NCBI GenBank assembly: GCA_020848635.1
Contig: JADLHS010000146.1
Coordinates: 1 to 37,183 of the forward strand
Origin: Limisphaerales bacterium
GTDB lineage: Bacteria; Verrucomicrobiota; Verrucomicrobiia; Limisphaerales; JADLHS01
Reading direction: 5' to 3'
DNA length: 37,183 bases
In this document: positions 24,906-31,474 of the stretch, in pieces
Layout of the letters: each line of letters begins with the position of its first letter
Position numbering within the stretch: the stretch's first letter is position 1
Notes under the pieces: generated by a model
The model's input: only the letters and a program-made list of their open reading frames with translations
What the model was told of the DNA's origin: nothing
The model's database searches: none
Program-made: the position numbers and the translations under genes

Positions 24906-25997
24906 CTATTTTTTCAAATCCTCCGCAATGGTCGCGAACTGCTCCATTGCTGCTTCCAAGTCAGCCGTGATGTCAGCCGCGATAATTTCGGGAGCGGGCA
25001 GGTTCGCGGATTCTTCCAGCGCGTCGTCTTTCAGCCAGAAGATATCTAGGTTCACTTTGTCGCGCTTGGTCAGCTCGTCATAGGTGAAGCACTTGAAGCG
25101 CTCCGTCTCCACGCGGTTGATCCGATTCCCGGTAGGGCGGCGTTGCTGCGCCGCCTCCTTATTTGGGACGCGCGGCAACGCGTCCCTACCGACATTGCCA
25201 AAATAACAATTCACAAAATCATCCAGATCACTCCGCTTGAGCGTGTTTTCCTTGAGCGTGAAATGCAGGTTCGTGCGCAGGTCGTAAATCCAGAGCTGCT
25301 GCGTCCACGGCTTTTCCTGCGCGGGCTTGCGGTCAAAGAACAGGACATTAGCCTTCACGCCTTGCGCGTAGAAGATGCCGGTGGGCAGGCGCAGCAACGT
25401 ATGCACGTCCGCCTGCTTGAGCAGTTCGCGCCGGATTGTTTCGCCCGCGCCGCCTTCAAACAGCACGTTGTCCGGCAACACCACCGCCGCGCGACCGTGC
25501 TGCTTGAGAATGGTGAGAATGTGCTGGAGGAAATTGAGCTGCTTGTTGCTCGTGCTCGCCCAGAAATCGTCGCGGTTGGACAACATTAACTCGCAAATTA
25601 ACTCGACATGCTTCATGCGGCTCATCTGTCCCGCACTGAGGACGCCAGCTTCGGCAAAATACCATTCGTAACGACGAGCGAGCCAATCCGCCTCCTGCAA
25701 AAACGGGCTGTTGTAATACTTCGCCCGGCGTTTTTCTTGAGGGGTCAAGGCCTTGCCGGTGGAGTTGATTCGGACAACCCCTTCGACTAGCCGGATTTGA
25801 AACCGCGCCGTGCCGCCAGTTTCTAACAGCATGACGCTTCCGATTGGAAACGACCGCGCAATGCTGACGAGCAGGGAGCGGATATGAGCATCGTCCCAGA
25901 CCCAGCCGCGTTGAAAGTCGGGGAGCTGGATTTTGCCTTCCACTATCTGCTCCAGCAGTTTGCTCAGGGCCGTCTTGGTTGAATCGAAAGTTGCCAT
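24906..25997 (-). CDS. Chimeric DUF262-HsdM protein (internally deleted, fused in frame)
   Basis: The 363-residue frame from the ATG at 25997 joins three pieces. Residues 1-74 are the start of a DUF262 (GmrSD-type) protein (KLLEQIVEGKIQLPDFQRGWVWDD). Residues 75-140 are a later DUF262 segment (VRINSTGKALTPQEKRRAKYYNS, here shortened by deletion of the part holding the DGQQR motif). From about residue 142 it is the C-terminal half of a type I restriction-modification HsdM subunit (SNKQLNFLQHILTILKQHGRAAVVLPDN, then PTGIFYAQGVKANVLFFDRKPA). The methyltransferase NPPF motif is absent, so it cannot methylate. The reading frame survives both joints and a 20-codon palindromic insertion (25131-25190). 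No intact type I system is present in the window. Confidence 0.65.
   Translation of the reverse strand: MATFDSTKTALSKLLEQIVEGKIQLPDFQRGWVWDDAHIRSLLVSIARSFPIGSVMLLETGGTARFQIRLVEGVVRINSTGKALTPQEKRRAKYYNSPFLQEADWLARRYEWYFAEAGVLSAGQMSRMKHVELICELMLSNRDDFWASTSNKQLNFLQHILTILKQHGRAAVVLPDNVLFEGGAGETIRRELLKQADVHTLLRLPTGIFYAQGVKANVLFFDRKPAQEKPWTQQLWIYDLRTNLHFTLKENTLKRSDLDDFVNCYFGNVGRDALPRVPNKEAAQQRRPTGNRINRVETERFKCFTYDELTKRDKVNLDIFWLKDDALEESANLPAPEIIAADITADLEAAMEQFATIAEDLKK
25131..25190. repeat. 60-base palindromic element inserted in frame in coding sequence
   Basis: The element begins GGTAGGGC and ends CCCTACC on the plus strand, with terminal inverted GGTAGGG. Internally it forms two hairpins: one around GGCGGCGTT and CGCCGCC, the other around GGGACGCG and CGCGTCCC. 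It is exactly 60 bases, or 20 codons, so the HsdM reading frame stays open through it. In homologous HsdM proteins the two flanks (YFGN and NRVETERF) normally lie close together. No other copy exists in the window. Confidence 0.75.
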
Positions 25998-26002
25998 ACA
26001 AT

Positions 26003-26167
26003 TTAGAATTCTCTCGTGAATGCATTTTGGAGGATGGACTGGCGGAGGAGCAGTTTGTTCTCGGTCTGCAGGGTCGTGAGCGACTGTTGAAAATCGGCTC
26101 GCAGTTGTGTGATGAGGGCGCGCGCCTCGTCCAACGAGGTGATTTGATTGGCAAGCGTGGCGTCCAT
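26003..26167 (-). pseudogene. IS66-family TnpC N-terminal fragment
   Basis: A 54-residue frame whose first 44 residues (MDATLANQITSLDEARALI, then QLRADFQQSLTTLQTENKLLLRQ) look like the coiled-coil start of an IS66 TnpC transposase. The frame then diverges (SILQNAFTREF) and stops six bases before the start of the DUF262-HsdM chimera. The zinc finger and DDE domain are absent. Together with tnpB and tnpA pieces at 27933-28441 it marks the remains of one IS66 element split by the IS110 insertion. Confidence 0.6.
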
Positions 26168-26365
26168 CGTGAGTTGCAAAATCAGACGCGCCCGCCGCGA
26201 AAAAGTTCAAACTTTTTGGAACAATTTTGCGGTGAGAATTTTACGCCGCGCGCTCATACCACGGACGCAATTTTGCGCCCCGTAAATCGACGCCGTCGGT
26301 GAGCATCGCCAGCGCTTGGGGCGTCAAACTCAGCTCACCTCTGAGGTGATCCGACAAGCGGATTT
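26168..26365. other. Non-coding stretch between TnpC fragment and IS110 transposase
   Basis: This contains the left copy of a 16-base inverted repeat (26193-26208) described under the IS110 element, a hairpin around AAAAAGTTCAAACTTTTT (26201-26218), and then the non-coding 3' end of the IS110 element. No gene seen. Confidence 0.5.
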
Positions 26366-27667
26366 TTAATTTTTCTTCGCCGGATTTTTCCAGGGACTCT
26401 TGCCCAGTTCGACGCGGTCGAATAGGGCCACTAACGGACTGCCCGCTTTGCGCAACGCGGCTTCATATTTGGTTTCCTCGTAGGGTTGGCGATCCAGCCA
26501 GCAGCGCCAGATGATCCGCTGCCATTTGAAGGCCAGCGCCCGGACGGCGGTGTGGTGGTGACTGCCCTTGCTGCGTTGTTGCAGGTAATACGCCCCGGCC
26601 CACCGACTCCACAACACGCTCTCCTTGGCATATGCATGAAAGCTTTGCCGGTGAAACTTCGGACAGCAGTAGCGCCGATGGATGTAACAACTCCCTCCGC
26701 TGCGCTTGGTCACCGGGGCCACGCCCGTGTAGCGCTGGAGTTGCGCGGCGCTTTCGGCGAAACGTTCGCGGTTGGCGCCCAGGCTGGCCAAGAGGCGCGG
26801 GCCCAGCACCGGCCCGGCCCCCGGCAGACTGGCGAAGATCCTCCGGTCGGGATGGGCCGCATAGGCCGCCGCGATTTGTTGGTCAAACGCCGTCACGGTC
26901 CGCTGCACCAGTTGGAGCTGGCGGCAGAGCAACTGCACCCGCAGCACAAAGCTCCCGATCACCGCCGGCTCGTCGGTGACCGCCACCGCCTTGGCCACCA
27001 GCGCCAGCCGCTCGGTCTGCAAGCGGGTACTCCGGCTGCCGTGGAGATGATAAAACGTCTTGAGCCGCTCAGGCTTGGCCTTCTGCACGGTCTGCAAGCT
27101 GGGCCATTTCAACAGGAACGCCGTGGCCAACGGCCGCCACAGATCCTCGCCACACAGCAGCAGGGCCTGCGGATAATACTGTTTTAACAGGGCGATGAGC
27201 CGGTTGCTCAGGCCCGTGCGTTCATCGACCACGGCGCGGCGATGCACGACCAACTGCTGGACCGCTCGCGTGGCGCTGTCCTCCGGCGCCCAGACCGGCA
27301 GCTTGGCGTGGTGGGTCAGGAGCAGGTCGGCCAGATACTCGGCGTCCTTGGTGTCATCCTTGGCGCGGCTGGTCACGAAGGCTTCGCGATACTTCTGCAA
27401 CGTGATCGGGTTGATGGGATGAAGCGTGATCCAGGCGTAGGTTTCCAGGAACGGGATCAGGTGGACGGCGGGTTGTTCCAGACAGAGCCCGACGCGCGCG
27501 CCGGGCGATTTCTGGCGGAGTTCCAGGAGCCATTCCCAAAGCGCCCCGGGGGCGGTGGCAATCACGGCCGTGCGGCGTTGGCCCGTGTGCGTGTCAATCA
27601 GGCAGAGGTCGGCCTTCTGATCGGAGCGGTCCAGGCCGATGACCAGGTCATAGGGATGTGCAGTCAT
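26366..27667 (-). CDS. IS110-family transposase (DEDD)
   Basis: The 433-residue recombinase has an N-terminal RuvC-like DEDD domain: D13 (VIGLDRSDQK), the glutamate of GLCLEQPAV, and the two aspartates in SRAKDDTKDAEYLADLL. The C-terminal Transposase_20 domain is marked by FASLPGAGPVLGPRLLASLG and YTGVAPVTKRSGGS, which carries the likely serine nucleophile. The start at 27667 has a strong ribosome site (GGAAAGGA, 8 bases upstream); the longer frame to 27715 has none. The length is complete, so it may be active. Known IS110 recombinases are guided by a non-coding bridge or seek RNA encoded in the element ends. Confidence 0.9.
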   Translation of the reverse strand: MTAHPYDLVIGLDRSDQKADLCLIDTHTGQRRTAVIATAPGALWEWLLELRQKSPGARVGLCLEQPAVHLIPFLETYAWITLHPINPITLQKYREAFVTSRAKDDTKDAEYLADLLLTHHAKLPVWAPEDSATRAVQQLVVHRRAVVDERTGLSNRLIALLKQYYPQALLLCGEDLWRPLATAFLLKWPSLQTVQKAKPERLKTFYHLHGSRSTRLQTERLALVAKAVAVTDEPAVIGSFVLRVQLLCRQLQLVQRTVTAFDQQIAAAYAAHPDRRIFASLPGAGPVLGPRLLASLGANRERFAESAAQLQRYTGVAPVTKRSGGSCYIHRRYCCPKFHRQSFHAYAKESVLWSRWAGAYYLQQRSKGSHHHTAVRALAFKWQRIIWRCWLDRQPYEETKYEAALRKAGSPLVALFDRVELGKSPWKNPAKKN

Positions 27668-27880
27668 GTTTTTTGTCCTTTCCGGTTGCCCGCAGACTTG
27701 ACCCAGCGACGCCAATATAGAAGAGTCGTTCCGGGTTACAGCGACGCCCTCTGGAGTAGTCGTTAGAGGGTCAAGTCCCGCCCGGCGGGTCGGTCCATAA
27801 ACTCAAAGTCGTTACGACGACTGGTCGTTAGCAGACCTGACCCGCCGAGGCGGGCAAACCAAGACACGGATAGTGAAAAC
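27668..27880 (-). ncRNA. Candidate bridge RNA region upstream of IS110 transposase
   Basis: The non-coding bases directly before the transposase start form, on the transcribed strand, several strong hairpins: CCCGCC with GGCGGG (27841-27854), CCCGCC G GGCGGG (27780-27792), and CCCTCT with AGAGGG enclosing a 12-base loop AACGACTACTCC (27747-27770). The motif AACGAC recurs four times (27725, 27760, 27810 and 27826 areas), as expected for guide loops matching targets. IS110-group elements carry bridge RNA at this place. The exact RNA ends are unknown. Confidence 0.5.
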
Positions 27881-27927
27881 CCACGGGCCGCACCATCCGA
27901 ATCGGGCCGCGAACTTTTTCGCGGCGA

Positions 27928-27994
27928 CGAAGTTATTCACCGTCTGGCGCGCGCGCTTTCCGCACGGCTCGCGGCCAGCCCATGAATAACTTCG
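27928..27994. repeat. 12-base inverted repeat near the IS110 boundary
   Basis: CGAAGTTATTCA at 27928-27939 is repeated in reverse complement at 27983-27994, enclosing 43 bases with a smaller CTGGC/GCCAG pair. It begins two bases outside the 16-base repeat. It may be a small MITE-like remnant or part of the IS66 or island sequence. Confidence 0.5.
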
Positions 27995-28268
27995 GATCAC
28001 CTATATTGGTGGTTTGCGGTTCCACATGCCGGGGCCAGGAGAAAGTGCCGGCCTCGAGCCTTTTTGTCAGCACCCAGAGTCCAGTTCCGTCCCAGCACAA
28101 AATTTTTAAACGCGTGTGCCGCCGGTTGGAAAATACAAACAAGGCACCGCCGCGCGGATCTTCTCCGAGCCGCTCTGTCACCAGCGCGTGGAGGCCGTTG
28201 AAGCCATTCCTCATGTCACATGGTTCGACGGCGACGAACACCTTCAAGCTGCCGGAAAAACTTAGCAT
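27933..28268 (-). pseudogene. IS66-family TnpB (Orf2), C-terminus altered
   Basis: The first 80 residues match IS66 TnpB well: KVFVAVEPCDMRNGFNGLHALV, GGALFVFSNRRHTRLKILCWDG and KRLEAGTFSWP. After that the sequence departs from the family (RHVEPQTTNIGDPKLFMGW), so the last 25-30 residues were replaced at a joint near 28030, beside the IS110 element. Its start overlaps the end of the tnpA-like frame (stop at 28262) as usual in IS66. Confidence 0.65.
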
Positions 28269-28441
28269 AGCTTGGTTAATGCCCGCACCAAGCTCGCCGC
28301 CAGCACCGCCTGTTTTTCATCCGCCACTTCCAGGAGCACCCCGCCGGGCAGCTGCAATATCAACGGGACGCCAGCCGCCGCCACTGGGGCTGATGCAACG
28401 ACTGCTTCCAATACTGACGACTTTGTCGGTCGCTTTGTTTA
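28262..28441 (-). pseudogene. IS66-family TnpA C-terminal fragment
   Basis: The frame ending at 28262 encodes VPLILQLPGGVLLEVADEKQAV followed by LAASLVRALTKLC, as at the end of an IS66 TnpA. Its helix-turn-helix N-terminus is not visible upstream, so it was cut near 28440. It overlaps the tnpB start. Confidence 0.55.
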
Positions 28442-28550
28442 ACGCCTCCAATGGTTTCACCGCGACTTCGGCGACGTGCTTGAACAGGTCTGCCGCTTTC
28501 ATCGCGGTGTATTCCGTGAACGTGAGCAGTTTCTTTTCGACTTTGGGCAT
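28317..28550 (-). CDS. Hypothetical protein, 77 residues, C-terminus overrun by IS66 sequence
   Basis: The first 48 residues (MPKVEKKLLTFTEYTAMKAA, then LFKHVAEVAVKPLEALNKAT) look like a helical protein and have a good ribosome site (AAAGGAA just before the ATG). The frame then crosses the IS66 tnpA remnant in another phase, so the last 30 residues are not its own. No family recognised. It is divergent from the lipoprotein gene starting at 28749. Confidence 0.4.
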   Translation of the reverse strand: MPKVEKKLLTFTEYTAMKAADLFKHVAEVAVKPLEALNKATDKVVSIGSSRCISPSGGGWRPVDIAAARRGAPGSGG

Positions 28551-28674
28551 GTTTCCTTTCGTATGAGTCGCTGAACCGTGGACCCGTCCGGTTTCGCCAC
28601 ACGGTTTGGCTAAACACCGCTGCCGTGGGGGAACTTATCGCGGAGGAAACATCCGCACACACACGCGCCCGCAT

Positions 28675-28693
28675 CCACTCCGAGTCGGAGTGG
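28675..28693. promoter_or_regulatory. 19-base palindrome between divergent genes
   Basis: CCACTCCGA, G, TCGGAGTGG is a perfect 9+1+9 palindrome, 56 bases before the lipoprotein ATG and about 125 bases before the start of the divergent hypothetical gene. Its size and position fit a dimeric repressor operator. No regulator for it can be named. Confidence 0.45.
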
Positions 28694-28748
28694 CTGCCAC
28701 ACCAACGCCGGACGCGGCTCAACCAAACTCAACCCCATTGTTTCAGCC

Positions 28749-29369
28749 ATGAAATACCTTGCCTTGATTCCGCTTGTGTTCGTTGCCTCGTGCGCCTCGC
28801 GCCCGCAGGTTGTCCTCCGCCCCACGCCGCCGCCCGCAGTCGAGCCAGTCGAAACCGTCCGCTATGGCGAAGTTGTGCGCGCTTACCATATCGGGCGCTA
28901 CGCTGACCCAAACCACCCGGAGGCGATGCACGAGCAACATCCCGTGTATCGCATCGAAGTGTCCGCCCGCTGGAATCTCCATCCCGGCCCGCTCAACACG
29001 GCCAACTTGCTTAATCCGCCGCCGGACGCCGCATTCGCGCCACCACCGACCAACGATATCCTGGTCGCCGAGCTGAACCGCCAGCGCGAAACGACTGCGC
29101 GCGTGATGCTCGAAGCCGCAAAGCTTGCGCAGTCCTACGGCGAATTGCAGGCCGTGCTGGGTGAGATGAAGAACGTGGCGCGCAACAACGCACTTCTGAA
29201 TGTTCGTCTTGCGACCAACGAGCAGCGCGTCGTCGAGTTCAGCAGGGAACTTCAGAAGCTTTCAACCCCGCCGCTTCCCGCGACCAACGATGTGCCCGCG
29301 TTCACCCCGGAGGCAACTACCTGCTGGAGGTTGTTTATGACGGGTCATACGGCACGAACTTCGTCCTGA
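28749..29369 (+). CDS. Probable lipoprotein, C-terminus frameshifted
   Basis: The frame starts with a lipoprotein signal (MKYLALIPLVFVASCASRP, lipobox VASC) followed by about 160 residues with helical, coiled-coil-like composition (LNRQRETTARVMLEAAKLAQ, EMKNVARNNALLNVRLATNE). From about residue 187 the frame runs into a short unrelated tail (TTCWRLFMTGHTARTSS). The sequence that fits better continues in another frame from 29309. No family recognised. The gene is probably non-functional in its present form, or it encodes a shortened lipoprotein. Confidence 0.5.
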   Translation: MKYLALIPLVFVASCASRPQVVLRPTPPPAVEPVETVRYGEVVRAYHIGRYADPNHPEAMHEQHPVYRIEVSARWNLHPGPLNTANLLNPPPDAAFAPPPTNDILVAELNRQRETTARVMLEAAKLAQSYGELQAVLGEMKNVARNNALLNVRLATNEQRVVEFSRELQKLSTPPLPATNDVPAFTPEATTCWRLFMTGHTARTSS

Positions 29370-29605
29370 TTTACACCTTCCTGATGGTGTGTATCCGTGG
29401 CCGCAATTTGCAGCCAATTATCTCGTCGCTGGAATTGAGCACGACGGATTTCATTCAGGAGTTTGACGCCGACAGGTGGTCAAAGCCGAAGGACGAAAAA
29501 GCCCCGTTCATCGAGTCCATCGAGGTCGTCGTTCAAGAAAATGGCCCGCCGATTTCGGAGAGCGAAAAGACGGGCAAAGAAAAGCCAGGGCTGAATCTGC
29601 ATTAG
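29309..29605 (+). pseudogene. Fragment in shifted frame continuing the lipoprotein region
   Basis: This frame encodes GGNYLLEVVYDGSYGTNFVL, then FLMVCIRGRNLQPIISSLELS and TTDFIQEFDADRWSKPKD, ending at 29605. It has no own start. It abuts the lipoprotein frame at 29300-29310, suggesting a single frameshift or a deletion joint. Family unknown. Confidence 0.5.
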
Positions 29606-29668
29606 TTCAGTGTTGGAAGTTTAGGTTTGGGTTTAATTTTGGAATGAGGGTTAGAGAGGGAGTTTAGT

Positions 29669-29875
29669 ATGCGGGATATTCCAGAGACCGGCTTTGTGCG
29701 CTTGCCGGATGTTTTAAGTGTCATACCGCTGGGGAAATCATGCTGGTGGGCAGGAGTGAAGTCAGGGCGCTTCCCAAAGCCGGTCAAGTTGTCAGCGCGT
29801 TGCACAGCTTGGAAAGCGGAAGACATCAGGGAGCTGATCAAAATTCTCGGCGAACAGCGCCCTACTGAGAATTAA
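29669..29875 (+). CDS. AlpA-like phage-type helix-turn-helix regulator
   Basis: A 68-residue protein of the AlpA/excisionase type: a short N-terminus, then VRLPDVLSVIPLGKSCWWAGVKSGRFPKPVKLSARCTAWKAEDIRELIKIL, in which a winged helix recognises DNA. AlpA proteins switch on integrases or prophage-like excision. It is preceded by a good ribosome site (GAGGGAG). It lies 103 bases before the Fic gene, whose leader carries several palindromes, so it may bind there. It is typical of genomic islands. Confidence 0.8.
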   Translation: MRDIPETGFVRLPDVLSVIPLGKSCWWAGVKSGRFPKPVKLSARCTAWKAEDIRELIKILGEQRPTEN

Positions 29876-29876
29876 G

Positions 29877-29978
29877 ATGCGGTGAATAGAGGGCTTATTC
29901 ACCGCATGTTATGCGGAGCTTGTTGTTGCTTGTGCGGTGAATAAGGGCTATAATCCCCTTAGATTATGCGGAGCTTGT
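29877..29978 (+). promoter_or_regulatory. Fic gene leader with nested palindromes and a duplicated unit
   Basis: A perfect 12-base inverted repeat (ATGCGGTGAATA at 29877-29888, TATTCACCGCAT at 29896-29907) is followed by CCGCAT/ATGCGG (29903-29917). A 45-base unit (29879-29923) recurs at 29934-29978: both begin GCGGTGAATA and end TTATGCGGAGCTTGT, with different middles. The second copy holds a consensus TATAAT at 29949-29954 and supplies the GGAG ribosome site for the ATG at 29979. This looks like an autoregulated promoter. Confidence 0.7.
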
Positions 29979-31082
29979 ATGTATATCCATGAACTTAAGA
30001 ACTGGCCTGAACTAACTTGGAATCAGGCGAAACTAGCGGATTTGCTGGCCGAAGTGCGCCATTTGCAAGGCCGCTTGCTGGGGCGCATGGAGGCGTTGGG
30101 CTTTGATTTGCGGGAACAGGCAACCCTGCAAACCCTGACCCAAGACGTTATCAAAACCAGTGAGATTGAGGGGGAAAAACTGGATGCCGCACAAGTGCGG
30201 TCTTCCATCGCCCGAAGGCTGGGCATGGATATTGGGGCCACACTTCAAATTGACCGCAATGTCGAAGGCATTGTTGAGGTCATGCTGGATGCCACACGTA
30301 AATATGCTTCGCCGCTGACGGACGAACGATTGTTCGCCTGGCATTCGGCGTTGTTCCCCACGGGCAGAAGTGGGATGCGGAAAATAATCGTTGGCGCATG
30401 GCGCACAAAAGAAAGCGGATCGATGCAAGTGGTATCCGGCCCGATTGGTCGCGAATGGGTGCATTATGAAGCGCCCACGTATGACCGACTAAAGAAAGAA
30501 ATGGCGCGTTTCATGAAATGGTTTAACGCCGCGTCGGAAACCGATCCGGTGATTAAATCCGCCCTCGCCCACTTCTGGTTTGTAACCATCCATCCTTTTG
30601 ATGACGGCAACGGACGCATTGCGCGAGCGATTGCGGACATGATGCTGTCGCGGTCGGAGAAAAGCGCCCAGCGCTTTTACAGCATGTCGGCACAAATTCA
30701 GCGCGAGCGGAAAGAGTATTACGATGTTCTGGAGCACTGCCAGAAAGGTGAACTCGACATCACCGCATGGATTGAATGGTTTTTGAACTGCCTAAGACAC
30801 GCAATTGCGGCGTCGGAAAAAACACTGGAAGTGGTTTTGGTTAAAGCACAGTTCTGGAAATCTCATGCCGGTGAATCGTTCAATGAACGCCAGCGGACGA
30901 TTATCAATCGTTTGCTGGATGGTTTTGAGGGCAAGCTGAATTCCTCCAAGTGGGCGAAGATAACGAAGTGTTCGCAGGATACGGCGCTTCGCGACATTGT
31001 TGATCTGGTGAATCGAAAGATTCTCAACAAGGATGAAGCGGGCGGACGTAGCACAAGCTACGCACTCCGCCTGCCGACTTAA
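29979..31082 (+). CDS. Fic family protein (AMP-transferase type) with C-terminal winged helix
   Basis: This 367-residue protein has a short N-terminal DUF4172-like part (MYIHELKNWPELTWNQAKL), an inhibitory-helix motif TSEIEG at 60-65 (S/TxxxE(G/N)), and the Fic motif HPFDDGNGRIAR at 205-216. The motif is intact (H205, N and R present), so it should be catalytically able and self-inhibited. The last 65 residues (QRTIINRLLDGFEGK, then WAKITKCSQDTALRDIVDLVNRK) look like a winged helix that could bind its own leader. The ATG at 29979 has a GGAG ribosome site 5 bases away. It likely modifies a host protein as a stress or toxin-type module. Confidence 0.87.
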   Translation: MYIHELKNWPELTWNQAKLADLLAEVRHLQGRLLGRMEALGFDLREQATLQTLTQDVIKTSEIEGEKLDAAQVRSSIARRLGMDIGATLQIDRNVEGIVEVMLDATRKYASPLTDERLFAWHSALFPTGRSGMRKIIVGAWRTKESGSMQVVSGPIGREWVHYEAPTYDRLKKEMARFMKWFNAASETDPVIKSALAHFWFVTIHPFDDGNGRIARAIADMMLSRSEKSAQRFYSMSAQIQRERKEYYDVLEHCQKGELDITAWIEWFLNCLRHAIAASEKTLEVVLVKAQFWKSHAGESFNERQRTIINRLLDGFEGKLNSSKWAKITKCSQDTALRDIVDLVNRKILNKDEAGGRSTSYALRLPT

Positions 31083-31474
31083 TTTGCGATTCGCTTTTGG
31101 CGTAATGATTGAGAGTCAAAAACTGGGGGTATCTTTGGGGGTATATTTTTAGGGGTATCTGAAATTGCCTTTGAAAAACAGTTTGTAAGACCTAATTGTG
31201 TTTACCGTAGGGGTCACCAATTCTTTGGACATCAACGTCCATTACCATCCAAAAAATCTCCTGAAATCGACACTGAGAGCCACTTTCATGGCGACTCACT
31301 CGAAATAGCGTCCGGCAACAGTTCTCATTGTAGGTGCTCGACGATTCGAGCATGGGGAGGCGAGCCGGGCGTTGCATCGGGGTGTCGGGGGCGGTTTGTG
31401 GCCGTGGGGTGCCGCGAGCCGTACAAGCGCGGCCCCCACGCGGGGCGGGCGTGGTTGCTTGCGGGGCGGCTGGG
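31083..31474. other. Intergenic region after fic with GGGGTAT motif array
   Basis: Nothing coding is visible in these 392 bases. GGGGGTATC (31125-31133), GGGGGTATA (31137-31145) and GGGGTATC (31152-31159) form a loose three-copy array just after the fic stop. Further on, GGAC/GTCC flanks six bases near 31230. The last 120 bases are very GC-rich and probably belong to the end of the insertion sequence whose transposase fragment ends at 31475. Confidence 0.45.

Larger units (their letters stand above)
26193..27926 (-). mobile_element. IS110-family insertion sequence (candidate extent)
   Basis: A transposase gene (26366-27667) is flanked by non-coding ends. A perfect 16-base inverted repeat, CGCCGCGAAAAAGTTC at 26193-26208 and its reverse complement at 27911-27926, brackets the gene and may be the subterminal repeat found in the IS1111 group of this family. 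Real tips could lie a few bases outside. IS110 elements often have no terminal repeats, so the boundaries are inferred. The element sits between the tnpC fragment and tnpB piece of an IS66 element. Confidence 0.5.

Noticed and set aside
27812-28000. Small minus-strand frame in the non-coding part of IS110
   Set aside because: It overlaps the structured RNA candidate and has no family features.
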